From: Desulfomonile sp.
GTDB taxonomy: Bacteria; Desulfobacterota; Desulfomonilia; Desulfomonilales; Desulfomonilaceae
Direction of reading: 5' to 3'
DNA length: 10,000 nucleotides
Assembly: GCA_020216785.1 (NCBI GenBank)
Contig: JAIWNO010000192.1
Coordinates: 1 to 10,000, forward strand
Notes under the pieces: model-generated
Databases searched by the model: none
What the model saw: the letters and a program-made list of their open reading frames with translations, nothing else
Told to the model about the DNA's origin: nothing
Translations under genes and position numbers: made by a program
In this document: in pieces, positions 1 through 6,411 of the stretch
How the letters are laid out: every line of letters starts with the position of its first letter
Numbering within the stretch: position 1 is the first letter of the stretch

Positions 1-640
1 AATCGAGGATATCCAAGAAGAGCGACGAGGCCTTCGGCGAACAGACACCTTCAATGAGGCGATCCTCATGAGCCAGTGACGCCTCGATTACTACTTGCCC
101 AATCCGGTGGGACTGTTGCACGATCTTCTCCAGCAACGTCTTGTTCCGTGTCAGGAGTGCATCTCGGAAGTTCGTGAGCATCTCCGAGAAGAGCCCGAAA
201 AGCTCGCCGAGTTCCGCCATCGCTTTATCGCTGAACGGCACCCCGTCACGCGCCTTGATGCGGATGACGTTGATGATACTCTCAAGAAGATCACCAATCC
301 GTTCCAGGCGTCCCGGAAACAGCACGACAATCTTGAGCAGATCGCCCGTGGTTTCGCTCGGCCTGTGCACGAGACTCCCAGTAAGGCCCTTTTCCTCCTC
401 ATGGATCTCTTTGGCCAGACGCACACATTCTTCGAGTTTCTCCGGGACCGACATGATGAGCGCCTTGCGAATCAAATCGGTCAATTCAACGAGTTTTGCA
501 GTCATTATGAGCAGGCCCTCTTCGAGGGTTGTCACCTCCTCGGGAGGGGCCTCAAACATCTCCTTGAGTCGGGAGGCTTCGGCATCGAGCCTGGGGCTTA
601 TCAGCCGGAAAGGATTGAAGAACACTTCCGTATTTCTCAT
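1..640 (-). CDS. PhoU-like phosphate transport regulator, partial (3' end off the window)
   Basis: This gene reads on the minus strand from an ATG at 640 down past position 1, giving 213 codons with no stop. The protein begins MRNTEVFFNPFRLISPRLDA and is mostly charged amphipathic helix. Residues 113-117 (ERIGD) match the conserved acidic metal-binding motif of the first PhoU three-helix bundle. A second bundle starts near residue 140, and the window cuts it close to where its own motif would be expected. An AAGGAGGG ribosome binding site at 656-649, eight bases before the ATG, fixes both start and strand. PhoU-family proteins are cytoplasmic and restrain phosphate uptake through Pst or Na/Pi carriers and the PhoR kinase. 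The partner here is not visible. The family is supported by the motif and helical pattern. Whether it is classical PhoU, a DUF47-type regulator or a related stand-alone PhoU-domain protein cannot be settled from this part. Confidence 0.8.
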   Translation of the reverse strand, partial: MRNTEVFFNPFRLISPRLDAEASRLKEMFEAPPEEVTTLEEGLLIMTAKLVELTDLIRKALIMSVPEKLEECVRLAKEIHEEEKGLTGSLVHRPSETTGDLLKIVVLFPGRLERIGDLLESIINVIRIKARDGVPFSDKAMAELGELFGLFSEMLTNFRDALLTRNKTLLEKIVQQSHRIGQVVIEASLAHEDRLIEGVCSPKASSLFLDILD

Positions 641-648
641 GTGCACCG

Positions 649-656
649 CCCTCCTT
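649..656 (-). promoter_or_regulatory. Ribosome binding site of the PhoU-like gene
   Basis: On the minus strand the bases read AAGGAGGG, a near-perfect anti-16S match, eight bases upstream of the ATG at 640. It decides that the coding strand of the first 640 bases is minus, against two long open frames on the plus strand. Confidence 0.8.
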
Positions 657-762
657 ATGATTGCATACCGGATGAGATCATGCTTCATTCCGACGCGTGT
701 TCAAACGGGCGAAAAACCGGCCATATCTCGGCCGCCAGTAACGGCACGCTTCACTTCGCTCC

Positions 763-815
763 GGAGCGGAACCCCGCATAGCACCCTCGTGAATCTCTGT
801 CGATGGTTCCGCTCC
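763..815. repeat. 11-bp perfect inverted repeat with 31-nt loop
   Basis: GGAGCGGAACC at 763-773 is the exact reverse complement of GGTTCCGCTCC at 805-815. The left arm also overlaps a 12-bp perfect palindrome, CGCTCCGGAGCG at 757-768, so two alternative foldings compete for the same bases. On the plus strand the right arm is followed by an A-rich run rather than a T tract, so it is not a standard intrinsic terminator. Its role is unknown: an operator, an RNA structure, or the trace of a dispersed repeat are all possible. Confidence 0.5.
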
Positions 816-1007
816 TAAAAAACGAGTAATACCGATGCACGGCCAAGGCAACTGATGACCGGTACGATTTTTGCCGCGGGACGGCGTCGCGCTCGTTCCT
901 CGCCCGAAAGTGCCTCTCTCGTATAAAGCAGTATTTCATAATAGGGTCTGAGTCTGTTTTCGAGTCCAACCATATTGCCGCCGCGGGAAAATATCAAGCT
1001 CAATTAT

Positions 1008-1029
1008 CGCCTCGGTTTGCCCGGAGGCG
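1008..1029 (+). other. Hairpin in the thiM upstream region
   Basis: CGCCTC at 1008-1013 pairs with GAGGCG at 1024-1029, and GG at 1014-1015 can extend the stem against CC at 1021-1022 with G1023 bulged. The loop is five bases. No T tract follows directly, so it is not a clear terminator. It could be a leader structure if transcription of thiM starts upstream of it, but the start point is not known. Confidence 0.35.
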
Positions 1030-1203
1030 GGGACTTTTGGTAATATGATGCCGATTCGCTTTCCGAGAAGTCAGCAGAAGGGCTCATCTTTATGTGTTTC
1101 ATTACTTCGAGCCGCCGGGGATCGCTGGCTCGGAGAACGGTGCTGGAACAATTGCAGACTGTTATGAGACGTCACCCGCTGAAGTGACCGAATATAGATG
1201 TGA

Positions 1204-1210
1204 AAAGGAG
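1204..1210 (+). promoter_or_regulatory. Ribosome binding site of thiM
   Basis: AAAGGAG lies nine bases before the ATG at 1220. It decides the start, because the same frame is open for 42 more codons upstream with no comparable signal. Confidence 0.75.
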
Positions 1211-1219
1211 TTGAAAAGC

Positions 1220-2026
1220 ATGCCCGACTACGCCGCTCAAGCGGGGGAGATTCTGCGAAAGGTCCGGAGCGACCGGCCCGTTGTTCACAACGTAACAAAC
1301 TACGTTGTCATGAACTCCACTGCGAATGTTCTTCTTGCCATGGGAGCTTCCCCGATCATGGCGCACGCGCCCGAGGAACTGGAGGAACTCATCAGGATTG
1401 CAGGATCGGTAGTGATCAACATAGGAACCCTCTCGGCCGGCTGGGTGCCTTCCATGACGCGCGCCGCAGAACTGTGCAGCATCGCTCGCAAACCGTACGT
1501 GCTCGATCCTGTGGGCGCCGGGGCCACCCAACTCCGTACGGAAACGGCAGCGGAGATTATTCGCTGGGCAGTGCCCGCGGCCATACGCGGAAACGCTTCT
1601 GAGATCCTCGCCCTTTCCGCGCAAGGCGGGACTACTCGGGGAGTGGATTCCGTCCATGCTGTCGACGCAGCCATCGACGCAGCCAAAGAACTCGCACTGA
1701 CCCACGGGACAGTCGTCGCGGCCACAGGGGAACGGGATTATGTGACCAATGGTGAGGAGGCCTTGATTGTCACCGGTGGACACCAACTCATGGAATACGT
1801 CACTGGAACAGGGTGTGCGGCGAGCGTCGTGACAGCAGCTTTCATCGCGGTTGCCCCTGATCCGCTTATCGCATCCGCCGCCGGGCTCGCGTATTTCGGG
1901 CTGGCGGGCGAAAAAGCTGCGGCCGCTGCCCAAGCGCCGGGGAGTTTCTGGGTCAAACTGCTTGACGCGTTGTACGAGATCACTCCCGAAGAGCTTGCCG
2001 AACGAGCAAGGATCGCAAAGGCATGA
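1220..2026 (+). CDS. thiM: Hydroxyethylthiazole kinase ThiM
   Basis: This 268-residue protein phosphorylates 4-methyl-5-(2-hydroxyethyl)thiazole with ATP, the salvage route to the thiazole half of thiamine, in the cytoplasm. Its length matches the family. Visible signatures are VVHNVTNYVVMNSTANVLLAMGAS-type residues from 21 to 44, with MAHAPEE just after; the VLDPVGAGA motif at 94-102; RGNASEI at 123-129; and the GTGC motif ending in Cys199, which sits where the active-site cysteine of Bacillus ThiM lies. The frame stays open upstream to 1094, but the start at 1220 is preferred because AAAGGAG at 1204-1210 lies nine bases before it and the family's N-terminus begins here. The stop overlaps the thiE start (ATGA), which implies coupled translation. 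No TPP riboswitch is recognisable upstream. Confidence 0.95.
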   Translation: MPDYAAQAGEILRKVRSDRPVVHNVTNYVVMNSTANVLLAMGASPIMAHAPEELEELIRIAGSVVINIGTLSAGWVPSMTRAAELCSIARKPYVLDPVGAGATQLRTETAAEIIRWAVPAAIRGNASEILALSAQGGTTRGVDSVHAVDAAIDAAKELALTHGTVVAATGERDYVTNGEEALIVTGGHQLMEYVTGTGCAASVVTAAFIAVAPDPLIASAAGLAYFGLAGEKAAAAAQAPGSFWVKLLDALYEITPEELAERARIAKA

Positions 2027-2667
2027 TCGATCCACGCTTGTGGGATGTATATCTCGTGACCGACCGCGGACTGTCGCGGGGCCGATCGACTCTTGACGTA
2101 GTTGCCGCGGCGGTATCTGTCGGCGTGTCCGCGGTGCAGCTTAGGGAGAAAGATCTCTCAACACGAGATTTCTACGAGGAGGGGCTCAAGATCCGGGAAG
2201 TGCTCAGGTCCGCCGGAGTGCCCCTCATCGTCAACGACCGGATCGACATCGCGCTCGCGCTCGATGCTGACGGTGTCCACCTCGGCTTAAGCGACATGCC
2301 CGCAGGCGTGGCCAGGAGAATTCTCGGGCCGGAGAAGATCATCGGTCTTTCGGTGGAACAGCCGCACCACATTACAGATCCAGCGGTCGCAAATGCCGAT
2401 TACCTTGGGGTGAGTCCGGTATTCCTCACATCAACCAAGGAGGAGCTTGTGACCGCGTGGGGACTTGACGGCCTCCGCAAGGCGCGTTCTCTTACAGATC
2501 TTCCGCTGGTCGCTATCGGGTCGGTTAAGAAAGAGAACGCGACCGAAGTGATCCACGCAGGCGCTGATTGCGTCGCGGTAGTCTCCGCCATTGTCTCCGC
2601 AGACGATCCCGCGGTCGCGACCAGAGAACTCATCGAAGCGGTGCAGATCGCCAAGCGCGCTCGGTAA
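2023..2667 (+). CDS. thiE: Thiamine-phosphate synthase ThiE
   Basis: This 214-residue TIM-barrel enzyme joins HMP-pyrophosphate with thiazole phosphate to give thiamine monophosphate and pyrophosphate. It therefore uses the product of ThiM directly. Motifs in order are YLVTDR at 10-15, VQLREK at 38-43 (pyrophosphate and Mg binding), VNDR at 70-73, DGVHLG at 83-88, GLSVE at 108-112, and YLGVSPVFLTSTK at 127-139, the loop that contacts the substrates. The usual AIGGI phosphate-binding strand reads AIGSV here, a mild change. The length is normal for the family. Its ATG overlaps the thiM stop by four bases. No ribosome binding site as strong as thiM's is seen, consistent with translational coupling. 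Confidence 0.95.
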   Translation: MIDPRLWDVYLVTDRGLSRGRSTLDVVAAAVSVGVSAVQLREKDLSTRDFYEEGLKIREVLRSAGVPLIVNDRIDIALALDADGVHLGLSDMPAGVARRILGPEKIIGLSVEQPHHITDPAVANADYLGVSPVFLTSTKEELVTAWGLDGLRKARSLTDLPLVAIGSVKKENATEVIHAGADCVAVVSAIVSADDPAVATRELIEAVQIAKRAR

Positions 2668-2693
2668 CAACAGGCACCGCCGGGAATCCGTCC

Positions 2694-3707
2694 ATGAAGC
2701 TGAAAGACGTCGGGGAGTTTGGGTTTATCGACCGTATCGCTCCCGGCGGGGCTATCCGTTCCCGTGGAGTCGTGAAGGGGATCGGGGACGATTGCGCGGT
2801 GATCGACATCAATGGACCGGAGCACCTTCTGGTAACCACGGACCTGCTGGTGGAAAAAGTTCACTTCCTTATGGAGTGGGCGCCTGCCGAGACATTCGGT
2901 GCAAAGGCCCTTGCGGTCAATCTCTCGGATATTGCGGCGTGCGGCGGCCGTCCCATGGACGCGTTCGTGAGCATCGCGGTACCGGAGCGCGTGGACCTGG
3001 ACTGGCTGGAAAGCTTGTACCGGGGAATGACCAATCTTGCGCGGCAGTACGACGTGAACCTCCTTGGCGGCGACACCACATCGTCCCGAGGGGACTTGGT
3101 GATTAACGTAGCCCTCACAGGACTGGTGCCGCGAGACGAAGTGCTGTATCGCCACACCGCACGGCCCGGTAACGTAATCGCCGTAACGGGTTGTCTTGGC
3201 GAGTCCCGAGCAGGGCTGGAATTGCTGCTGTCAGGCAGCGAACTCCCATCGGAGGTCGCAGGGCCGCTCAAGCGTGCCCACCTCGCACCCAGGCCACACC
3301 TGGCGGAAGGCCGCCTTCTCGCGTCGTCCCGTGCGTGCACCGCGGCAATCGACATATCGGACGGTCTGTCGTCGGACCTGTGGCATCTGTGCGCGGATTC
3401 CGGAGTTGCCGCGGTTCTGCAGGAAGGCGTAATCCCAGTGAGTGGCGCGCTCGCCCAAGCCGGTGGTATTCTCGGAGTGGACCCCATTAGGTGGATACTT
3501 CAGGGAGGGGAGGACTACGTGCTCCTCGTGGCGCTCGAGGCCGATGCAGTAAAAAGCCTCAGACAGAAAGCCGACTCGGAAGGATGGATGCTCGTGCCCA
3601 TCGGTGAGTTCGTCGAGGGCCACGGCATGCAGATTATTCGACGGGACGGGAGTACCGAGAGCTTAGGCCCCACCGGGTGGGACCACTTCAGACCTCACGA
3701 AGCATGA
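2694..3707 (+). CDS. thiL: Thiamine-monophosphate kinase ThiL
   Basis: This 337-residue enzyme uses ATP to convert thiamine monophosphate to thiamine diphosphate, the active cofactor, completing the route begun by ThiM and ThiE. It belongs to the PurM/AIR-synthase-like ATPases. Visible signatures are GIGDDCAV at 29-36, TTDLLVEKVHF at 48-58, NLSDIAACGGRP at 76-87 (metal and ATP binding) and LLGGDTT at 123-129. In the C-terminal half, IDISDGLSSDL and GGEDYVLL follow. The frame is open back to 2568, inside thiE, but homology begins at the ATG at 2694 (MKLKDVGEFGFIDRI), 26 bases after the thiE stop. The ribosome binding site is weak (CGGGA at about 2682-2686). No strong terminator follows the stop. 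Confidence 0.95.
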   Translation: MKLKDVGEFGFIDRIAPGGAIRSRGVVKGIGDDCAVIDINGPEHLLVTTDLLVEKVHFLMEWAPAETFGAKALAVNLSDIAACGGRPMDAFVSIAVPERVDLDWLESLYRGMTNLARQYDVNLLGGDTTSSRGDLVINVALTGLVPRDEVLYRHTARPGNVIAVTGCLGESRAGLELLLSGSELPSEVAGPLKRAHLAPRPHLAEGRLLASSRACTAAIDISDGLSSDLWHLCADSGVAAVLQEGVIPVSGALAQAGGILGVDPIRWILQGGEDYVLLVALEADAVKSLRQKADSEGWMLVPIGEFVEGHGMQIIRRDGSTESLGPTGWDHFRPHEA

Positions 3708-4019
3708 CTCGTCGCGCAAAATGATAGTACATTAAGCTGAACCAGCTAAATACACCTTCCCGAAAATACGGTTGTTTATTCTAGTCGGAGGAGATTGCTC
3801 CGCTTCGCTCGCAATGACACGCTCAGCCTTGTCATTGCAGGGAGGGGAGCAACGAAGCAGTCCCCAGCGGGCGGGAAACGTTATCCACGTTGCGAGGGGC
3901 GCTTAGCACCCGTGCCCGAGTGCTCCGCGGCGGCTCGCTAATTCTGAAAGAAAAAAGTACTAAGGAAATGAGATTGTTCGGTGCGTTGTGGGAAAATTTG
4001 CGGGGAGGTTGAAAAACTC
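3708..4019. other. Intergenic spacer between thiL and the reductase operon
   Basis: The spacer holds the inverted repeat at 3791-3865, a minor five-base-pair hairpin (AGCTG at 3735-3739 with CAGCT at 3743-3747), and then an AT-richer stretch leading into the promoter at 4020. No convincing gene is present; the 76-codon minus-strand frame at 3832-4062 crosses the repeat and the promoter and has no family features. Confidence 0.6.
3791..3865. repeat. Dispersed-type inverted repeat (GCAATGACA / TGTCATTGC)
   Basis: GCAATGACA at 3811-3819 pairs perfectly with TGTCATTGC at 3830-3838 around a ten-base loop. Outside this core the arms continue imperfectly: GATTGCT near 3793-3799 can pair with AGCAGTC at 3857-3863. 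The arm wording (gattgct, cgcttcgctc, gcaatgaca) resembles a short palindromic repeat found scattered between genes in many bacterial genomes. That resemblance is from memory. Such elements can act as transcription barriers or RNA stabilisers, and here it separates the thi operon from the reductase operon. A second copy is not present in this window. Confidence 0.6.
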
Positions 4020-4048
4020 TTGACAGTATATATATATCCATATATTTT
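4020..4048 (+). promoter_or_regulatory. Sigma70-like promoter of the reductase operon
   Basis: TTGACA at 4020-4025 is a perfect -35 box. With a 17-base spacer the -10 would be TATTTT at 4043-4048; with a 15-base spacer, TATATT at 4041-4046. The spacer is a TA alternation (TATATATATAT) followed by CCATATAT, strikingly AT-rich in GC-rich surroundings. The site lies just upstream of the first gene's ribosome binding site, so the 5' leader would be short. No regulator site is clearly recognised. Confidence 0.65.
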
Positions 4049-4082
4049 AATGGTAACAACAAGCCGTCAAGGTGAACGAATT

Positions 4083-6305
4083 ATGAATCGTCACGGCATG
4101 ACCAGAAGGAAGTTCCTCGTCGCGTCGGCAGCAGGGGGCGCCGCGTTGGCCGCAAGCCCGTACCTGGGATTTGACGCTTGGGCCGCCTCCGAAAAGGCAT
4201 CCGGAGAGGTAAAGGTCACTCCGACGCTCTGCGATGCTTGTGGTAACTGGTGCGCATTAAGAGTGTACACCAAAGGCGATCGCGTATGGAAGGCTGAAGG
4301 GATCCCAATCGCGGGTAACAACCTGGGACGCGTATGCGCCAAAGGCCACGCGATGCTTCACGAGGTCTACAACCCGGACCGGATAAAATCTCCGCTCAAG
4401 CGTGTGGGACCGAACAAGTTTGAGCCCATCTCCTGGCAACAGGCCTACAAGGAAATCGGTGCCAAGCTCGGACAAATTAAGGAAAAACACGGTGCAGAGA
4501 GCATCTTTTGGCTGCAATATCCTGAGGGGAACGCTGACGTAACGTTTCGCTTCATGAACGCTCTCGGATCTCCGAACGTCTTCTCGCATGGGGCTACCTG
4601 TTTTCTGCCGCGCAACATTGGATGGTGGCTCACGGTGGGAAACAGCAAGCCGGAACATGACTTCGCGAACAGCCGCTTCATTCTCTTAATCGGGCGAAAT
4701 CTCGCCGCGGGCCTCAACTTGCGCAAACTCCAAGATGTGGTCAAGGGCCGCGAGTCGGGAGCCAAGGTGGTCGTGGTGGACCCTCGGTTCAGCGAGTCGG
4801 CCTCGATCGCCAAGCAGTGGATTCGGATACGGCCGGGAACGGACCTCGCCCTCATGCTGGCGGTCGCGCACGTGATGATCGACGAGAGCCTCTATCAAAA
4901 AGAGTTCGTCGAGAAATACACTGAAGGTTTCGAGGAATTCGCCGAAGAGGTCAGGAAATTCCCACCGTCGTGGGCTGAAGAAAAGACTACCGTCCCGAAA
5001 GAGACTATCGTCACGCTTGCTCGCGAAATGGCAAAGGCCGCGCCGAGGGCCGTGATCCACAGAGGTTACCATGCGGCGGCGGGCACGCAATACAAGAACA
5101 GCCTTCAGCTTGTTCGTGCGATTGCGTGCGTCAACGGTTTGCTGGGTAATTACAATCAGTTGGGCGGGTTGTATCCGGCGCCGAAAGTCAAGCTCGGAAA
5201 GCCGGACCCGAACCAGTACCCCGCTCCACCTCCGGTAAAAGGCCCTATGGTCGACGGCAGCGGGGACCCGGAACGGTACCCGCTCACGCCTAAGGGTGTC
5301 GGCATCAGCCACGCGATTCCCGAGCTTGCCATTCAAGGAAAGCTAAAAGCAGGCTTTGTACATCACAACAACCCGCTGCGCACCTGTCCGAACCCGGCGC
5401 GAGTGATCGAAGGGTACAAGAAGCTCGATCTGCTCGTGAGTTTTGACTACGTACTTTCGGAGACTGCGACGCTGGCGCATTATATCCTCCCGGAGTCCTA
5501 CTACCTGGAACGGGACGACGTGGTACACGCGAACCACGCCTATAGCTCTCAGCAGGTAGCGATCCGCCAGCAAGTGGTGAAGCCGCTCTACGACACCAAG
5601 CCCCTGGTGCAGATTCTCATCGAGCTTGCGCAGCACCTCGGCATCGGACAGTACTTCACCTTCACGCTGGAAGATTGGAACAGGGCCGCGCTGAAACCCC
5701 TCGGTGTGAGCCTGGAGCAGCTGAAGAAGGAAGGCGTCATTGACTTGGGCGGCCAATGGCAGCCCGGTGAGCCTCATTTCGATACACCGAGCGGCAAACT
5801 GGAGTTCGTTTCATCCACACTCAAGGACCTCGAGTTGCCCGCGGTGCCGACATGGGAAGAGCCACTCGTCTCTCCCGATCCGAAAGACCCGCATTCGTTT
5901 CGCCTGATCCATGGCAAGCAGGCCCACCATACGCACGCACGTACGGCTAACCAGCCGTACCTGATGAAGATCACCACCGACCAGGACTGGGGAAGGGCGT
6001 GGATACACCCGGACAGGGCCAAAAAGCTGGAGATCAAGGACGGAGACTGCATGACCCTGACATCGTCGGTTGGGAGCGGCAGGATGAGGGCCCGCGTCAC
6101 GGACGGCATTCATCCTGATTGTATCTTCCTGCCCAGCGGTTACGGGATCTTCTCCCGCAACCTTACCTACGCCAAGAAAAAGGGGCAGGGCGGGTTCGGA
6201 TACGGAGTCTCGTACAACGATTTTCTTCCGACCATGTTCGATCCTGTGCTCGGTCATGCTATGGCCAACGAAGTCATTGTCAAAGTGACAAAGACGTATA
6301 CGTAA
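4083..6305 (+). CDS. Tat-exported molybdopterin oxidoreductase, PsrA/PhsA-like catalytic subunit
   Basis: This 740-residue protein is the catalytic subunit of a DMSO-reductase-family enzyme. It opens with a Tat signal: TRRKFL at 7-12, a hydrophobic stretch to about 30, and a likely cut after AWA at 34. Cys50, Cys53, Cys57 and Cys85 form the N-terminal [4Fe-4S] site, followed by the bis-MGD-binding domains. Cys173 in HGATC sits where the molybdenum ligand is expected. The C-terminal domain has HGKQAHHTHARTANQP and ends with ANEVIVKV, typical of polysulfide/thiosulfate reductases. Length fits that group. AAGGTGA at 4069-4075 supports the start at 4083; the frame is open back to 3981, but that start would precede the promoter. 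Neighbours encode B, C and chaperone subunits. The substrate is inferred as polysulfide, thiosulfate or a similar sulfur compound; selenate or arsenate cannot be excluded from sequence reading alone. Confidence 0.87.
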   Translation: MNRHGMTRRKFLVASAAGGAALAASPYLGFDAWAASEKASGEVKVTPTLCDACGNWCALRVYTKGDRVWKAEGIPIAGNNLGRVCAKGHAMLHEVYNPDRIKSPLKRVGPNKFEPISWQQAYKEIGAKLGQIKEKHGAESIFWLQYPEGNADVTFRFMNALGSPNVFSHGATCFLPRNIGWWLTVGNSKPEHDFANSRFILLIGRNLAAGLNLRKLQDVVKGRESGAKVVVVDPRFSESASIAKQWIRIRPGTDLALMLAVAHVMIDESLYQKEFVEKYTEGFEEFAEEVRKFPPSWAEEKTTVPKETIVTLAREMAKAAPRAVIHRGYHAAAGTQYKNSLQLVRAIACVNGLLGNYNQLGGLYPAPKVKLGKPDPNQYPAPPPVKGPMVDGSGDPERYPLTPKGVGISHAIPELAIQGKLKAGFVHHNNPLRTCPNPARVIEGYKKLDLLVSFDYVLSETATLAHYILPESYYLERDDVVHANHAYSSQQVAIRQQVVKPLYDTKPLVQILIELAQHLGIGQYFTFTLEDWNRAALKPLGVSLEQLKKEGVIDLGGQWQPGEPHFDTPSGKLEFVSSTLKDLELPAVPTWEEPLVSPDPKDPHSFRLIHGKQAHHTHARTANQPYLMKITTDQDWGRAWIHPDRAKKLEIKDGDCMTLTSSVGSGRMRARVTDGIHPDCIFLPSGYGIFSRNLTYAKKKGQGGFGYGVSYNDFLPTMFDPVLGHAMANEVIVKVTKTYT

Positions 6306-6411
6306 CAGAGCGCTGTCGCGCTGCTGCGCCGGGAAAGCTTCAGGGCGAATACTGATTCGCAGCTGAGGCTCTCGGCCTGAGCCAAAGAGATTCCACCCAA
6401 GGGAGCCGGCC

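Larger units (their letters stand above)
641..1219. other. Divergent intergenic spacer (579 bp)
   Basis: The spacer separates the minus-strand PhoU-like gene from plus-strand thiM, so promoters for both should lie here. I see no pair of good -35 and -10 boxes on either strand. The best isolated -10-like words on the plus strand are CATAAT at 937-942 and TAATAT at 1041-1046, neither with a matching -35. Two inverted repeats are present, listed separately. No tRNA, CRISPR or insertion sequence is visible. Short open frames of 62-72 codons on the minus strand between 751 and 1003 lack ribosome binding sites and family signatures. Confidence 0.6.

Noticed and set aside
95..781. 228-codon open frame on the plus strand
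   Set aside because: It lies opposite the PhoU-like gene, has no ribosome binding site or family features, and the minus strand carries a clear PhoU motif and start signal. The overlapping plus frame at 141-818 is rejected for the same reason.
815..1003. 62-codon minus-strand open frame in the divergent spacer
   Set aside because: It needs a TTG start, has no ribosome binding site, and its product matches nothing I recognise. It overlaps another shadow frame at 751-969.
1163..1200. Possible TPP riboswitch
   Set aside because: Only a fragment resembling part of the thi-box is present (TGAGA, ACCC, TGAA). The other conserved helices and the closing segment are missing, and the stretch sits too close to the start codon for a full element.
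1094..1219. 42-codon N-terminal extension of ThiM
   Set aside because: The thiM family begins at the ATG at 1220, which has its own AAAGGAG site; the extension resembles no known ThiM sequence.
1172..2035. 287-codon minus-strand open frame opposite thiM
   Set aside because: It is a shadow of thiM: low-complexity, rich in Arg, Gly and Ser, and without domain features, while thiM on the plus strand is unmistakable.
3761..3780. Intrinsic terminator after thiL
   Set aside because: CCG and CGG around AAAATA followed by a T-rich stretch gives only a three-base-pair stem, too weak to call.
3981..4082. 34-codon N-terminal extension of the molybdenum subunit
   Set aside because: It would start upstream of the likely promoter and would put 34 residues before a normal Tat signal; the ATG at 4083 has AAGGTGA in the right place.
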